A stretch of DNA of 64,000 nucleotides. It comes from Certhia americana (taxonomy: Eukaryota > Chordata > Aves > Passeriformes > Certhiidae). The translations under genes and the position numbers were made by a program. The stretch spans positions 40,017,715 through 40,081,714 of the forward strand of contig CM031879.1 in the NCBI GenBank assembly GCA_018697195.1, in the 5' to 3' direction. The notes under the pieces are model-generated. The model was not told where the DNA came from, made no database searches, and worked only from the letters and a program-made list of their open reading frames with translations. Of this stretch, positions 12,661 to 25,670 are shown one piece after another (the first letter of the stretch is position 1; the number at the start of each line of letters is the position of its first letter).

Positions 12661-15600
12661 TGTGTTGAGAATACTTTAAGCTCTTAGAATGCCTAAACTT
12701 AAGCTCTTAGCTTGTATCTAAAAAATTGTTTTAAAGGTAAAGATTTAAGCAAATGATGTAACTCATTTAGCACACAAAGGTCTTAGATGTGGTACATTTT
12801 TTATTACTGAAACATGTAATTTTTCTCCACAATGACATTTTCTATTTTAGATGCTTTTTAAATAGAACACTGTAACACAGAGAAGTGATGGAAATATTGG
12901 TTTTTATTAAATATGTTGTACATTATATTTATTAAATTAATGAGCTTTTTCATGTAGTGAGATCAAATTTAAAAATACACTGCATGACACAATACACTGT
13001 GAAAAGCTTATAGGAGTTCCTGGTATGTAGACAGATTTCAGCTTGATTATTACTGCAAATCTACTGGAAATATCGCATATGAAAAAAATTTTGTTTTCTT
13101 AAATAGAAACTTAAATAGGTAAGACATATTGGAAGCCAGGCTGAATTAAGCATTTTGTAATATTTCAGACAGATATAAAATGGTTCCTCAGTCATAAAAA
13201 CTAAAAGAAGAAAGAACTAGTGCTTCTATGCAAGGAGGATATCCATAGGACAAAACAAAACCAGATACATTGTCATTGTGTTGACAAAATTAGATAAATT
13301 TCACCATTTGCAAGATGTTTAAAATAAAAAAAATATTCATTTCTGATTTTGTGTTTCTGATTCCCCAATCTTTCTTCCTATTCTGAGCACAGCACTTCAT
13401 TTTAGGTGAATTTCTTATGTGCTGCAGATCACACAAACACCTTCTACAGAGTCTGACTCACACAGTCTGACTGTTTGAATATTAGTCCTTTCAGAATATA
13501 ACCCCATTAACTCTGAAAGCCCATACAAGAGAAAACCTGCAGTGAATTGTCTGGTGGCTCAACAAGTGGAAAGTTGGCAGCATTACAAACTTCTTGTTCC
13601 ACACTTCAAATCAGCAGTCAAGCAGAACACTTGAGAAGAAATACAATATTGTAGAGATAATATTGCATGAGTCAGAAAAAGACACTTTTCTGGTGTTTTC
13701 CTTTTCCTTGACTTTCAGCCTCAAAGAATGCAGATCAGTGCTGATACTTTTGATACAGCTACAAACTTTGAGTACTTCTGGCTGTATAGTGAGGTATTTC
13801 CATTCAATACCCTGAAAAGGAAAAAAAAAAAAGGCATAGACACCAGTACATATACTTGACCATTCCCAGATGTGAAAACAATATAATTCTGCTGCCTTCA
13901 CATTGTTTTAGTATTTTTCTGTGTGACTCCCAACAGTACCCCTCAGTTGTAACCAAATGTAACCAAAACCACAGCTCAAAAGAACCCAGTCTGTGTAAGT
14001 CTGTTCTTATTCATCAATGCTGATGTTTCTCTAGGTGTCTTTGGGCACATTAATCAAATCCAGTCAAAAACACAAAGCAGTCTGAGAACTGCTAGAGATG
14101 AACCAGAATTACTCAGTATGCAAACTATACACTGAAAACTTCTAATTATGGAAGGAACACAAACCAAAACTTTTAAGCATAAAGAGCTCATAAATGACTC
14201 TCCTTAATGTGTCTAGAACCAGACAGGCAAAGTCCTAAGCAAGCACACACATAAAATCACATTTACAGGCTAAGAGCAGAATTTGACTAAGACTTAACCT
14301 AATGAGAAAGCTGACTTTGAATAAGTTAAGGATGTAAAATTCATTGGTAATTTGTTTCTTAACATAAAAATTCCCTCTATCTGCTGATCTGAAACACCAG
14401 CAAAGAAATAGTGTTAAAACTAGAAGAAAGTTTTTAATATAGGAAGAAAGTTTATAGCAAAAACTATTCTTTCTGTATGTGTATATGATTCAGTACAAAA
14501 ACATTGTATTAGCTTTTGTATTTGCATTGTATTGCTTAGCTTTTCATCTAATTTTGCATTGTACATACTGTCCATGAATTTTAACACTTTAAATAACCTT
14601 TAGTTCATTGATTTCTCAGCCAGTTGATGTTTAAAACTTTAAAAACTGCAAAATTTATATTAAAAAATATAATCTCCTCTAGTTAGAAACTGGTGACCCT
14701 TACACATGAAAAGTAATACAATAAATCTAGCACAGATAGCCTCATTATGATTAAAAATTATTTGAGGCATTGACAATGTAAGATTGTATTTTCAATATTG
14801 CCAAACCTCCAGGATTTTATGTGGAATTTTTCACAGTAACTATGTTCTTCAGTACACACTTTTATTTGTGTCTTTGGGATTTATTATTACCCTAGGGTGA
14901 AGAAAAAATTCGTTGTCTTCTCTAAGAGTCCTTGAGATTTTACTCAAAATATCCTAGTTTTGCTTTAAATAAAGGAAGCAATGTTAAATCATTCAAGAAA
15001 TTTCACTCTACAGACAGAAGTGTCATTTTGCCACACCATTAACAAATGTCCTGATATTTTTTTACATATTTACCAGATAGTTCAACTAAGCTTGTTTTAA
15101 ATTCCCAAAGAATGAAGCAGAACAAACAATGTTAATCAGTGTTAAAATCTCCCTGTGTCACCTTGAAAGTAATCAAGCTGCACTTCCAAAAATTCCAGAT
15201 GTCTTTACTGTTACAAGGTGAATTAGCATGAACAGTTTGCAACACAATATTATATTAATGAGCCAGGAATATAATGATAAATGTCTCTGTCTCAGACAGA
15301 CAAATACAGTATCTGAAAGTGTCCACAAAGATCTGTGTGCCAAACAAAAGGTCAGTTCTTTGCAATAAAAGCAAAAAATATAATTAATAAAATATAAATT
15401 AAAAACTAATTAAATTTATACAAAATAACTGGAAACTATGCCTTTGACAATACTCAATTCACCCTTAAAATGTAAGTAAGGCACTCAATAACAATATCTC
15501 TATCCCACAAGTCAGTTTTCCATGATCATGTTGATTTTGACATACAGGTTTGTTGTAATTTCTATAGTTTTGCCATTGTTATGTGTTATGGTTGAAAAAA

Positions 15601-16707
15601 TATGTAACTTGTGCATTTTAAAATGATATTTCATTAGTTGGACTTCTAATTCCAACATAGATTCACAGACAAATCAGAAAAATTGGTTAAGTTGTTCTTA
15701 CAAATCTATTTAATGCAAATGAATTCTCCTAACACTACTTTTTTCTTTTTGATTCACAGTATGCTCTTACTGAAAATTCTCTGAAATCCTCATATCTACT
15801 TCCTAGAAATAATCCTATATTTGTTCTTACCATACTTGTGATAACACAATAGTTTCTTTTAGCCAAAAAGAAAGTTAACTAGTTTGTTAGATGAGTATTC
15901 TACTTCCAACATGAAGAAACTTCAAAACCACCTATTTGTTTCTGCAGTCTCAATCCCATCATAGACTGTGAATCTAGTGTCATTCTGTGTATTTTGTTGT
16001 TGTAGACTCAAAGAAGCCCTTTAGTCATTTGTAAATGATTACAATTTCAGTCACAACTTTGAATAGTTTGCCAGATAATTTGAATTCTAACCTTATATTA
16101 GATATTAAGGAATTATATAAAAGATGAAACAAATATCTTCGGCTTGCTTGGCAAATTTGTGCAGAGGTTTATCTTAGCAAGCTTTGGCCCATTTACTCTC
16201 CATATACAAATGTATGCTGCATTTCTGGCAGTGCCACTGTGTCAGCTGAAGACCTTGGTTACTTTGATTTTTTACACTGTGAAACACGTAGGTTCTTCTT
16301 ATTATCATATGTCTCCAAAAAGAAATTACATCTGCCAAATCCATCTCCTAGCTTTGCAGTGACATTATGACAATGCACTGCTATTAGAACATCTTGTCAT
16401 AAAGCTCTGCTAACTGAATGGTAATTTGTACCAGAATAACCCTGTGTGTCACAGATCGCTTCTGAGTGAGTGAGCAGTGTAAATGGAGCTGCATTTAATG
16501 GAGCAAGATGTTGCACTCTATAATTTCCACTCCTTACTGTTCCTTTTTCTACTCCATCCCTTCTTCTAAATACACACATCTAGACTAAACCAATTATACC
16601 CAATTAAAGAGACACATTTCTAGAAATACTGCTTCAAGGGAATCCTAAATCCTAAAAGTATGTACGTATAACAATTTAAGGCTTCAGAGATTGCTATCTC
16701 ATAGTTT

Positions 16708-16744
16708 AAAAAAAAAAAAAAAGGTTGTTTTGAAGGTTGTTTTG
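16708..16744. repeat. poly(A) run followed by a 12-bp perfect tandem duplication
   Basis: Fifteen A residues (16708-16722) run into two perfect copies of aaggttgttttg (16721-16732 and 16733-16744). This is probably replication slippage. Confidence 0.85.
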
Positions 16745-16966
16745 AGTTACTATATGGGATTTAGGGATACAGGAGAAGTTATCTAGTTATCCATCTTTCA
16801 AATTTTCCCAAGTGACCACATATATATCCGTAACAGTGCTTGTAAAACTATAGCACAGGAATGCAAAGATCAGTCTCTTATACAGTTTCAGTGATAGTAG
16901 AACGTGATGCCTTCTAGAGGCTGACCTGGAACAGAGACTAGACAGAGCAAAAGGATAAAGTAGGTA

Positions 16967-16972
16967 TTTATT
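16967..16972 (-). promoter_or_regulatory. LTR poly(A) signal AATAAA
   Basis: The plus-strand tttatt within 'taggtatttattaaaaggcc' gives AATAAA on the minus strand, at the expected place near the R-U5 border. Confidence 0.5.
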
Positions 16973-17081
16973 AAAAGGCCTCAGTGGGTACACCTGGGCA
17001 GTACAAGAGCCCAGCTGGACCACACCCATGATGCACCCCAAAATGGTCACAAAATGGACACCTGGTCACGAGGTCTCACAC

Positions 17082-17090
17082 TTTTATAAG
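17082..17090 (-). promoter_or_regulatory. LTR TATA-like box
   Basis: The minus strand reads cttataaaa here. Its spacing to the AATAAA at 16967-16972 fits the U3-R border of an LTR. Confidence 0.5.
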
Positions 17091-17452
17091 TTCTGGTCCA
17101 TTAGCATGTTAGAGTCAGTTGTCCAACCATAGCTTCAGGTTATGAAGCTCCATGTCCTCCTTGTTTTCCTTATCACTTCACCATTGTTTTTGTTCTTGGG
17201 TCTGAAAGTTTTTCCTTGATATCAAGCTAGAAAAGGAATTATTTTGTCTATCTACTCTGTGAAGAGAGATTGTAGCACTTAATATGAAGCCTAAAACTAC
17301 CCACTAAAACAGCACAGAATCTAAAATATATAAAAGATAAAACTTAAGGCATCAAAAGTCCCAGAGACACCTCACTGGACTGACATTTCCAAGCAGGTCT
17401 TTCTTAGGGGCATCCTATTCAACATTTCCTTAACTCTTTCAACACCTGTGTC

Positions 17453-17560
17453 AAAAAAAAACCCCAAAAACCAACCAAACAAAAAAATCCAACCAAACAA
17501 AAAAAGAACAACAATAACAACAACAACAACAAAATTAAACAAAAACAACAACAATAAAAC
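17453..17560. repeat. A-rich / CAA simple repeat
   Basis: This is a low-complexity tract built of A runs, ccaaccaaac motifs and caacaacaacaa units. It makes a false open frame on the minus strand (17372-17554) rich in F, V and L. It starts about 80 bases beyond the LTR edge. Confidence 0.9.
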
Positions 17561-19777
17561 ATGGACAATTTCTCCAAGGTGAGAATCTTGGGGTTTTGAC
17601 CCTCTGCCCAGAAATGGGATCAGTCTAGTTCAATGAAATTATTTCTTTTCATCTAAAAGTGTACTTTACATCAAATCTGAATGTCAGAGTGCTATTAACC
17701 ATTCTTATCCTTCAAGAATTTCTTTATTTTTTCTTACATTATTCACTACACCAAAAACAGGTTAAGACAAAACACTAAGACAAATTTTCTGAAACTGAGA
17801 CTAATTTTATAATAGATTATTTCTAGCTTGACAATGCTCTGCAATAAGGCTGGGAAGGCCAAGACTCAAAGTACACATGGGCCCTTTCTATGCAAAATCT
17901 TGAAATCAAGATATAAGGATTATATACACTTTTAATGAAAACATATTAGGGACAGCTGAAGGTTTTGTCTCTAGTTTCTAAACACTTTTGCTTTGATGTT
18001 TTTGCACATGTAGGGCTATGTTATATATTGAAAATCCTCTGGTAATTCCTTCCAGCAGAAAGAAGAGTTTGGATAAGATTGCAGCCTCAGTTTTTAGTAA
18101 AATTTATTTCAGAAGTATATTTCTTCTTGCTTAATTCCACCCACTGCATAAATACTTAACATGAAACCAAGCGATTGTTGATTCTTTGCAAATTTCAAAA
18201 TTCTGTTCACTAAGAAAAGGTTTTAACTGCCTATTTGAACTAGGCAACTACTGACACTAGTGACAAAGCACTCTTTCAGAGATTTAATTCAGTATTTTGT
18301 CAAATGTTCCGTTCATCTTTTCGACACCCTTTCTTTCACACCCATGGTCTGCAATTCTGGCTGGATATCTTCATTAAAGATTATTTCGAATAAAGATACA
18401 GAAAAGCCTAAGGAAGGTTAGCCCACATGATGGACATAAATATTCACACACTTCCAGCCAGGAGGATTCAACCTGTGCTGCTCAGAAACTGTGCAGCTTC
18501 AGCAGCACCGTCCTTGAGCTAATTGTACACTGCCTCTCAGCAGGAGAGTGACAACCTATCTTGTAACTGGAGAATAAATGAAAAAGACTTGTTTTGACTA
18601 AAAAGGCAAACAGTGAGAGAAAATATGACTGCTATCTCAAAGCACATTTAAGCTGAAGTTCACAGCAGGCAAAAGAACAAGTGAGTAAAAACTTACCATG
18701 AGCATGTTCAAGCTGCAAAACAGAAGATTTCTATCCAGTAGAACACAATGAATTTTATTTCCATTCCAGCATTGTTTTCTACTTAGTATTTCTAGTTTTA
18801 TCATTGCAGTTTGTACGTTTATGAAAGATCCCATAAATTAGATGCCCATTGTAGCAGTGGTTGGACTGGATGGCTCTCAGAGTTCTTTGGCAGATGTGTG
18901 AAAAAATACTGAGTATTCTTGCATGCCAACTTGTAACTAGCATATCTTTCTACTTTCATTGGTTGATCTGACTTTGAATACGGACTGGAAGCCAAAGAGA
19001 CATTCAAAATAATATAGTTTAACTGCAGCTGGAATCCTCTTCCTATAGAAATGGCTGTCCATGCTTTTTTAAGTCCTAATTCATTCAGATTACCTATGCA
19101 ATTTGAAAAGTCCTTTACTTATTTTTAACTAAAAACAGTACAATGCAATCAAGCTAACTATACCTCTGAAGTATATGTCTCTTTCACACTGTGATGTGCT
19201 GATTGGACAGGTTCAATTGCACTCCTGTTTAATGCAAGTGTGAGAAAATAATGCATCATCAAACTTTTGACTTCGAAACCAATGCACCCCTTAATAAAAT
19301 TAATTACCTCCAAAGAAACACTCTCATTTGCCATCAAATACTCCTAAAAATTTTGTCCTCAATATATTTATTCTATAAATAAATAGGTGCTACTAGAGGA
19401 TGCAGCTTGTTATTATTTTTATCTTTAGATGAAATTAACTAAATGAAAAGAAAAACTTCAGTCAAAGGAAATGATTCCCAGAGGGTTTTTTAATTTTTTT
19501 TTTTTAAATGGCCTAAAAAAAGCAGAAAGAAAAAGGAGGCTTTTCCAAAGAAAGATTCAGGACTACTTTAGGTTTCCTGAAATGTCCCTTGAGGATCTGC
19601 CTGGCCCTTGAAACACTGATGGATCATTTGACCTGATACAATAACTTAAATGTTCCCTGGATATCAAATCAAAACTATTTCCACAGTCTTAGTCCAGCTC
19701 TTCTCTTTTGGTCATGGTTTCACTCACCTGCTGCTACGTCTGGAATAGTCTGATTTTTCATGTAACTCAGGTACTAT
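17561..19777. other. AT-rich non-genic sequence
   Basis: No gene or repeat is recognised with confidence. A short segment at 18855-18890 ('ggttggactggatggctctc') hints at a CR1 tail but is too weak to call. Confidence 0.5.
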
Positions 19778-19801
19778 TTTTGTAGGAGTATTCCTACAAA
19801 A
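19778..19801. repeat. perfect 10-bp inverted repeat with 4-nt loop
   Basis: ttttgtagga (19778-19787) and tcctacaaaa (19792-19801) pair perfectly around gtat. It lies 10 bases left of the LTR edge at 19812. It may be chance or linked to the insertion site. Confidence 0.75.
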
Positions 19802-19811
19802 TATATAGTTT

Positions 19812-20095
19812 TGTTGTGATTTAAACCTAGACAACAACTAGGCACCACCCAGTCACTTGTTCATTTATCCCCAGTGGGATGAGGGAGTGAACTGAAAGAG
19901 TAAAAGACTGAAAATTCTTAGGTTGAGATAAAGACAGTTTAATAGGTAAAGCAGAAGCTATACATACAAACTACACAAAATAAAAGGGAATTCATTCACT
20001 GCTTCGCATTGTTCAGTCATCTCCAGGAAAGCACGGCCCCATCACGTGTAACAGTGACTTGGGAAAACAAATGCCATCTCTCCTTCCTGTACCCT
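19812..20095 (-). mobile_element. truncated ERV LTR, same family as 8662-9218
   Basis: It starts with the same terminal block tgttgtgatttaaacc as the copy at 8662. It continues through 'ggttgagataaagacagttt' (reverse of an ATTAAA signal at 19938-19943), 'ggaattcattcactgcttc', 'cagtcatctccaggaaagca' and 'tgtaacagtgacttggg'. These blocks correspond to the 3' half of the sense LTR (R/U5 and part of U3). The sense 5' half is missing beyond about 20095. This copy is closer to the family norm than the one at 8662. It lies in the same orientation 11 kb away, but no retroviral internal sequence lies between, so the two are independent insertions. Confidence 0.82.
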
Positions 20096-23000
20096 ATACC
20101 TTGAGGTGAGATGTTTCTAAAACACAGGACCTGAAATGTGCAAGGAGATAGTAAGGACACCATCTTTAATTTCCTAAATGGTGAGATACCTCTTTGGCTC
20201 AGGGAATCACTGTAAATTGCAAAGAAGTGTGTTGTATAAGCATTGCTTATAAAATATACAAATAAAGGGCTGTGTTTATTTACTCCAACTCAAAAATACC
20301 AAAAAAAACCAGTAAGTATTTATTGCTGATATAACTTACAGCAAATTGTTCATTTACTGCTTTAGAGGGAATTTAGTTAATTTCTTTACTTTTCTATAAA
20401 TAGCTGATAATACCTGTGAGAGATTGGACTACTAATGATTAATGACTCAAAACTTTTGCTACTTGGGGATGTGGCAATGTGCTTTATTGAGGTCAGGTTT
20501 GTATCCCCTGAGAGAGGTAAGATTTTGGGTGTGCAATGGCTAGACTTTTCTCTCTTTTTTATTTTCCCTTATGCATTTTCTTTAGTAATACTTTTAGGCT
20601 TTGACATAGCTATATTTCTGTAGATAATAACAACCAAAATGGTTACATACCTGCTTTCAGTTGCAGCAAATTTGTTCTAGAATAAACCCCACATATATAC
20701 ATTTGCAAACACCAATCATTCAGAGTCATTTCACTCTAGTCATCCCCAAGGGATCTATTAACGAAACCTGGGTTACTCTCACCTGTGTGGGGGCAGCTGG
20801 TAACATATGTTGGAAAGTATTTCATTAAATGCCAAACAGTTGGGAAAAGAACCAGATGTTCCACTAAGGTTAACAGAAAGCAAGGTGCTTTCCTCTTCAG
20901 GTGTAAAATGAGTTATGCAGAATGGCAGGTCTGAATACAAGTAATAACACTTACAAATTTTTAAATCTTAGATTTAATCTAAACCCAGCCATACTACTAG
21001 ATGGCTCTTTGCTTAAAAAATAAGGATTTTTTGCTGGTTTCCCACAATTACATACATCTCTGAAGAAAGCTTTAAAATTCATTTCTCTAGAATTTCTGCT
21101 GTTGTTTTGCATTTAACTTTGCAATTACAGACAACTTGCTAAACAATTTCTGCAGTATTTTGTAGCATTATTCTTATCAATTCAAAATTATTTATTTGTG
21201 CAGATATAAATATATTTATTTTCTTCTTTACCTTGTCCTAAATAATTTAATTTAGAAAAAATCTCTTCAAATGTTTCACTGGCATTCTGCCTTAGTAAAT
21301 TTGAATAAGAGAGAAAATATTTCTAACCGTGCCCAGAGATCTGAAAAAATGGTTTTAATCACAATTTTGCCTCAAATTTCAATGAACTTCCTTAATTATT
21401 TTACTTTTTCTCATTAGTTCTAATTTGTGATACAAGCACATACCTGAAAGATATTCAAGAGCATGAATCAACTTTCCATGGGTAACAGATATCAAAAAAA
21501 ACAGACTATGAAAAGAAACAGGTTATTTTTCAGTGCAATGAGAAAATAAAGATTGTGTGTGCCTATGTGTGACAAGGTCTGAATCTTATTTGTGGATCAA
21601 ATTTATTATTCTCTCTCAAAGAAATAAAAATTCCTCTTTTGGTTCCTATGCTTCATGCTGTTTTCAGAGCAAACCCTGTCAGTTATGAGGCACAGTCATA
21701 GGAAGAGTCATCTTAGGCTTCTATTATCCAAGGATACAGATACCTCCTCTGAAATGCATACAGGTCTTTATTATTTATATTCAAATTACAATGTATTTTC
21801 CAAATGGAAAAAATTGAAGAGATTTTTCAGTTTCAGTAGAAAAGTTCTAGATAGAAAGGTAATATCTTATATCTATTTTTGTGTTTCTTATCAAAATAAT
21901 GTTGTACTTTCCTAAAGATTATCCCAATAAATCAGCCAGTTGAACATAAAAAAAACCCCAGTCCTCCAGATTATTATTAGTGATATACTTGGAATGTAAT
22001 ATTTTATCTCAAATTGTTAGCGTTAAGCAGGTACTTATAACCTTAAACTTGTAATTAAGTGTACAGCAATATTCATAAAAATGTTACTGGAACATCCAGG
22101 TAATTTGTTATTTTATAAAGAACTTCAGTAGTAAAAAATATTTTTTTACATAGGAAATAGATAAAACAAGCAAAATTGCTCTGAGGAAGTGCAGGACACA
22201 TAGATCTGCCTTCTAAATTAGGCTGTTAACTATTTTTTAAATTTTGCTAGGCGAAAACCATACTAATTTCTTTTGTGAAATTTTCTGAATATAACTTCTA
22301 TTTACCTATTTGAATAAATGCTTGGTGTATAAAATAGTAATTCAGTCATTATAGAATGTGTAAGAAGAACTTTAAATTAGTTTTCAAACTATACATCAGT
22401 TTATTGTTTCAAGAGTATTTGAAGTATTGAATTTAAAGTTTGCTGATTTTTTCCAAAATAACACTAATCTGCCATATAAAGTTGTGTTGCATGATATAAT
22501 ATTGTAAGGTTAAATATTATGATTCTGAGCTTATATGAAACTTCAGTTGCATTCAAAGTATAAACATGTAAAATATTGACTGCATTTCAACTACCAATTA
22601 GATTTTTTCTCTTTTCTTCAGAGCAGTACATCTGAAAACTGTCTTACTTGGATTAACTTTGAACATTTAAAATGCAACCTAAAACAGATGGCTGTGAAAA
22701 TGACTGAAAAACAATAGAAAGATGTGAATTGCAAGTTTCACCAATAGACCGTATCAATCACAGTGGCATTGCCAATTACTCACTTTAGCAGCCTATGGCC
22801 ATTTGGCACTTTTTCCAAACAGATTTGATTTAGAACATCACTACATTGGAGACTACATACACATATTGAGACAGGAGGTGAGACTAAGCCCATCCGGTCT
22901 TCTTCCCACTCCTGCCAAAATGCAGTCAGAAAAATCTCCCTTTTACTCTGATTTGGAGCAACACGGCTCTAGTTTTGTTTTCCTTCCCACAATTCTTGTA

Positions 23001-25670
23001 GACAGATCTCTTTCTGCAACTTCAATCTATTTCAGCTATTGACTTTTCAGTTTGAGGCAAAATTTAAACTCAAATTGGCTTACACCAGCATAATAGAGTC
23101 TTGGCCAAAAGAATGGCTGCTGATTTTGGCCTTTGTTGTAGCACAGCTTCACAGAAATGGAAGTTGATAAATTATCAACATTAGGAGTTTGACAGAAATT
23201 GATAGTATTTTAGAAAATTGACAAAGAATGCTGAGGTCATTTTTCTGCAAGCCTGCAGGTTAGTGATGGAAAGAGAAATTAGACAGTTTAGGTCAATTAA
23301 TAATACAATCTTAAATCACAAGAACTATATGGTATGCATATATTAAATTTATTCTCAATGAACATCTTAACATACTAACTAGAACAACTGAGACAATTTT
23401 CAAATATATAATTAAATATATTAAACTCCAAGCAATTAAAATGTAAAATATACATTTAAGAGGGTGGTTCTCTTAAGTATTTCCAAGGCTGCTGTTTCTA
23501 GACCTCATAAAATCATACTCCTGCCAGGATATGCTAAGATGAAAAGGTGAAAAACCGATTTGAGTTTAGCAATCCGGCCTCCTCACAAAAGCGACATAAT
23601 TTCTGCTTGAGCGATCTCCTGACACTAGCTAAAGATAACATGAGTTAATTGGGCCTTATGCTGTCTTCTTTAGTGAAACAAACAATACCACAGGCAGCAG
23701 TTCCAACTTTTAACACTCAGAATCACTGATTTTTGCAGGCATAAAATTACAATATTTGCTGAATCTTATGTGGATGCAGCCAAGTCTGACGTTCCTGCAT
23801 ATTCTTTGTGTGTAGTTGTGTTTGTTTGTATTACTATCTAAACTCATTGTGTTCTCTTCTCTGAGCTGCTGCTGAAGTCTTCTAAAGAATTTTACTCTTA
23901 AACTCTGTCAGTCTCACCTAAATTTCATTGACTCTTTTGAAATGTGTTTCACTGTTTCCTGCCAAAATGTATAAAAAAGTCTCTTCAACAGTAGACAAGC
24001 TACTCACCAGCTCACTAAGAAGTGAGAAGTCACTAGTGGCAATACCTGGCAGAATTGTCTCCACTAGTATATGAACTGCCAAAAGCAAGAGACTTCTAGG
24101 AAACGTGAAGGAACAAAAATAACTACTGATCTTGGTGTCCATCCTGTGCACTCTAATGCTTTAGATGAAAGAGAAAGCACAGTGTATACTGAACAATATA
24201 GAGGATATATTCTTGTCCACAAATATCTACACTGATTGTCACTGAACCATGAATATGACAAAAAGATGCATGTTTCTCCACTTTTGTAAGCTAGAATCTG
24301 AGTGTATGTGTTGAGACAAGACAAGGCACATTATTTTCTCATCTTGTCAGAGAAGATAAACAAATAAATGTCATGTGCAATACCAATATAAATAATATGT
24401 CACCCATACTTTAAACATCAAGATGTGGAATTCTACAGAGATGTGAGATACGAGATATGAATAAGTTATGGAGGTGGAATCTGCTTTTTGGCCAGCATTA
24501 TATTTGAGGTATCTAACTTCTAAAATACTTGATAAACTGGTGCTTCAAACTTTTAAATGTATTGCTTCTTTCAAATAAGCCAAAAAGTGATTTTTTAATA
24601 CACAGAGAAGAAAAAAAAGGAGATCATGGATGGACCTTACAGCAGACGAAAAATTTGGCCTCAGGAAATTTTTATTTTTTCTTATTAAAATATGTCTTGC
24701 ATAGTCAGGCAACAAAATTAAATTTGAGTCAGGATCAGAGAGATAGTTGATTTATTGGCTGTTCTGACTGATAATATAAGTCTGATTCAATTACTGAGGG
24801 TTTGTTTTTGGTTTGGTTTTTTTATTTATTTATTTTAAGGGCAGAGTAGCCACCAACTTGTGACAGAAGGCTTACTAATGAAATGTGTTCTGTCACCAAT
24901 GTCAGCAACTGCATATTATAATCTCTGAGATGTGTGATCGTTTTGACTGTCTTTAAATTAATTACATCCTCTTTGTCAGATTGATGGACTCTCAATTAGC
25001 ATAAAAATTTTACTTCTCTTAAGTGAAAATAGATTATCTTAAGAAGAAAACTTGGCATTATTAACATCATACAAGTACAAAATCTGCTTTCTTAGAATTC
25101 TTAGATTTAATGTAGGATTTATGTTTCTTTCATGGCAGAAAATTAATGTTCAAATTGAGTTTCTGCTCATGTAAATCTTGCTGTAGACACATATGAGTAA
25201 AAGGGAAAATTTCATATGGAAGTGCACAGGCATACATAAAACCTGGCTCCTCAATTCAAGAAAATCTTCCATTTGACCTAATTGTATAAAGTAGCTTCTG
25301 CACATGGAGTGAAGATGTCTAATTTGGGTTTTTAGGCTGTTAGAAGAGGTGAAATGTTCATTAAGGAAGTCTAATGACTGCAAGGCGTAAGTGAACCAAT
25401 TCAAGTAATCTGGTCTTCTTTTGGATTGTGTTCTCTTTTAAAAATAATTGGCAAATGTGGATGCTATTGTCTAGAATATGGATAACTTCTTGCTGCAAGA
25501 TATTTATGCACAGAGTCCTCCACAGAGAAGTTCCCCAACTCCCACCATCATCCCTGAATGGATTCATTAAATGACAGCCTAGGTTGGAGTGGGACTTTTG
25601 TTGGTGGAAAGGAGGTTGAAAGGTTTCAGTTTTTCTCTGGTAGTAGCTACTGAGGAATCGAGGGGGTTAG
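20096..25670. other. AT-rich non-genic sequence
   Basis: No transposable element could be recognised over 5.5 kb, and no frame exceeds 90 codons. Two local features were noted: an exon-like segment at 22622-22717, and a CpG-containing patch at about 23565-23640 (ccgg, gcgac and gcgat in a short span), unusual for the surroundings. Both could be functional noncoding or coding DNA or simply chance. Confidence 0.5.
22622..22717 (+). other. exon-like segment (3' splice site plus 31-codon frame), unproven
   Basis: A pyrimidine-rich tract ends 'cttttcttcag' at 22621. The next 96 bases, read from 22622, form one open frame ending in TAG at 22715-22717 (translation starts SSTSENCLTWINFEH). This is what a short terminal exon would look like. 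I do not recognise the peptide, and no partner exon was found in the window. Such patterns arise by chance in 64 kb, so this is a candidate only. Confidence 0.12.

Larger units (their letters stand above)
10683..16904. other. AT-rich non-genic sequence
   Basis: No gene was recognised. Open frames stay below about 97 codons and are rich in F, I, S and Y, as expected from AT-rich noncoding DNA. It contains one possible CR1 remnant (12583-12660), a 12-A run at 13821-13832 and the small tandem repeat at 16708-16744. Confidence 0.55.
16905..17370 (-). mobile_element. solo ERV LTR, second family
   Basis: The minus strand shows LTR architecture. A TATA-like cttataaaa lies at 17082-17090 within 'acttataaaagtgtgagacctc'-like sequence, and about 115 bases downstream an AATAAA sits at 16967-16972. 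The plus-strand text 'gtacacctgggcagtacaagagcc', 'ccatgatgcaccccaaaatgg' and 'ggtcacgaggtctcac' matches my memory of a passerine ERV LTR lying in antisense. Neighbouring sequence holds no gag, pol or env, so it appears to be a solo LTR. Both edges are approximate, and terminal TG/CA and target duplications were not resolved. Confidence 0.72.

Noticed and set aside
17372..17554. 60-codon minus-strand frame rich in F, V and L resembling a membrane peptide
   Set aside because: It is the translation of the CAA/A-rich simple repeat at 17453-17560.
18855..18890. CR1 tail-like words (ggttggactggatggctctc)
   Set aside because: The match is too short, without the expected flanking blocks or terminal repeat.
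8662..20095. LTRs at 8662 and 19812 as the two ends of one 11-kb provirus
   Set aside because: They have the same orientation, but no gag, pol or env sequence lies between, a CR1 and another LTR type do, and the second copy is truncated.
25490..25600. Possible ancient CR1 or other repeat (agttccccaactcccaccat)
   Set aside because: I could not align it to any family block with confidence.
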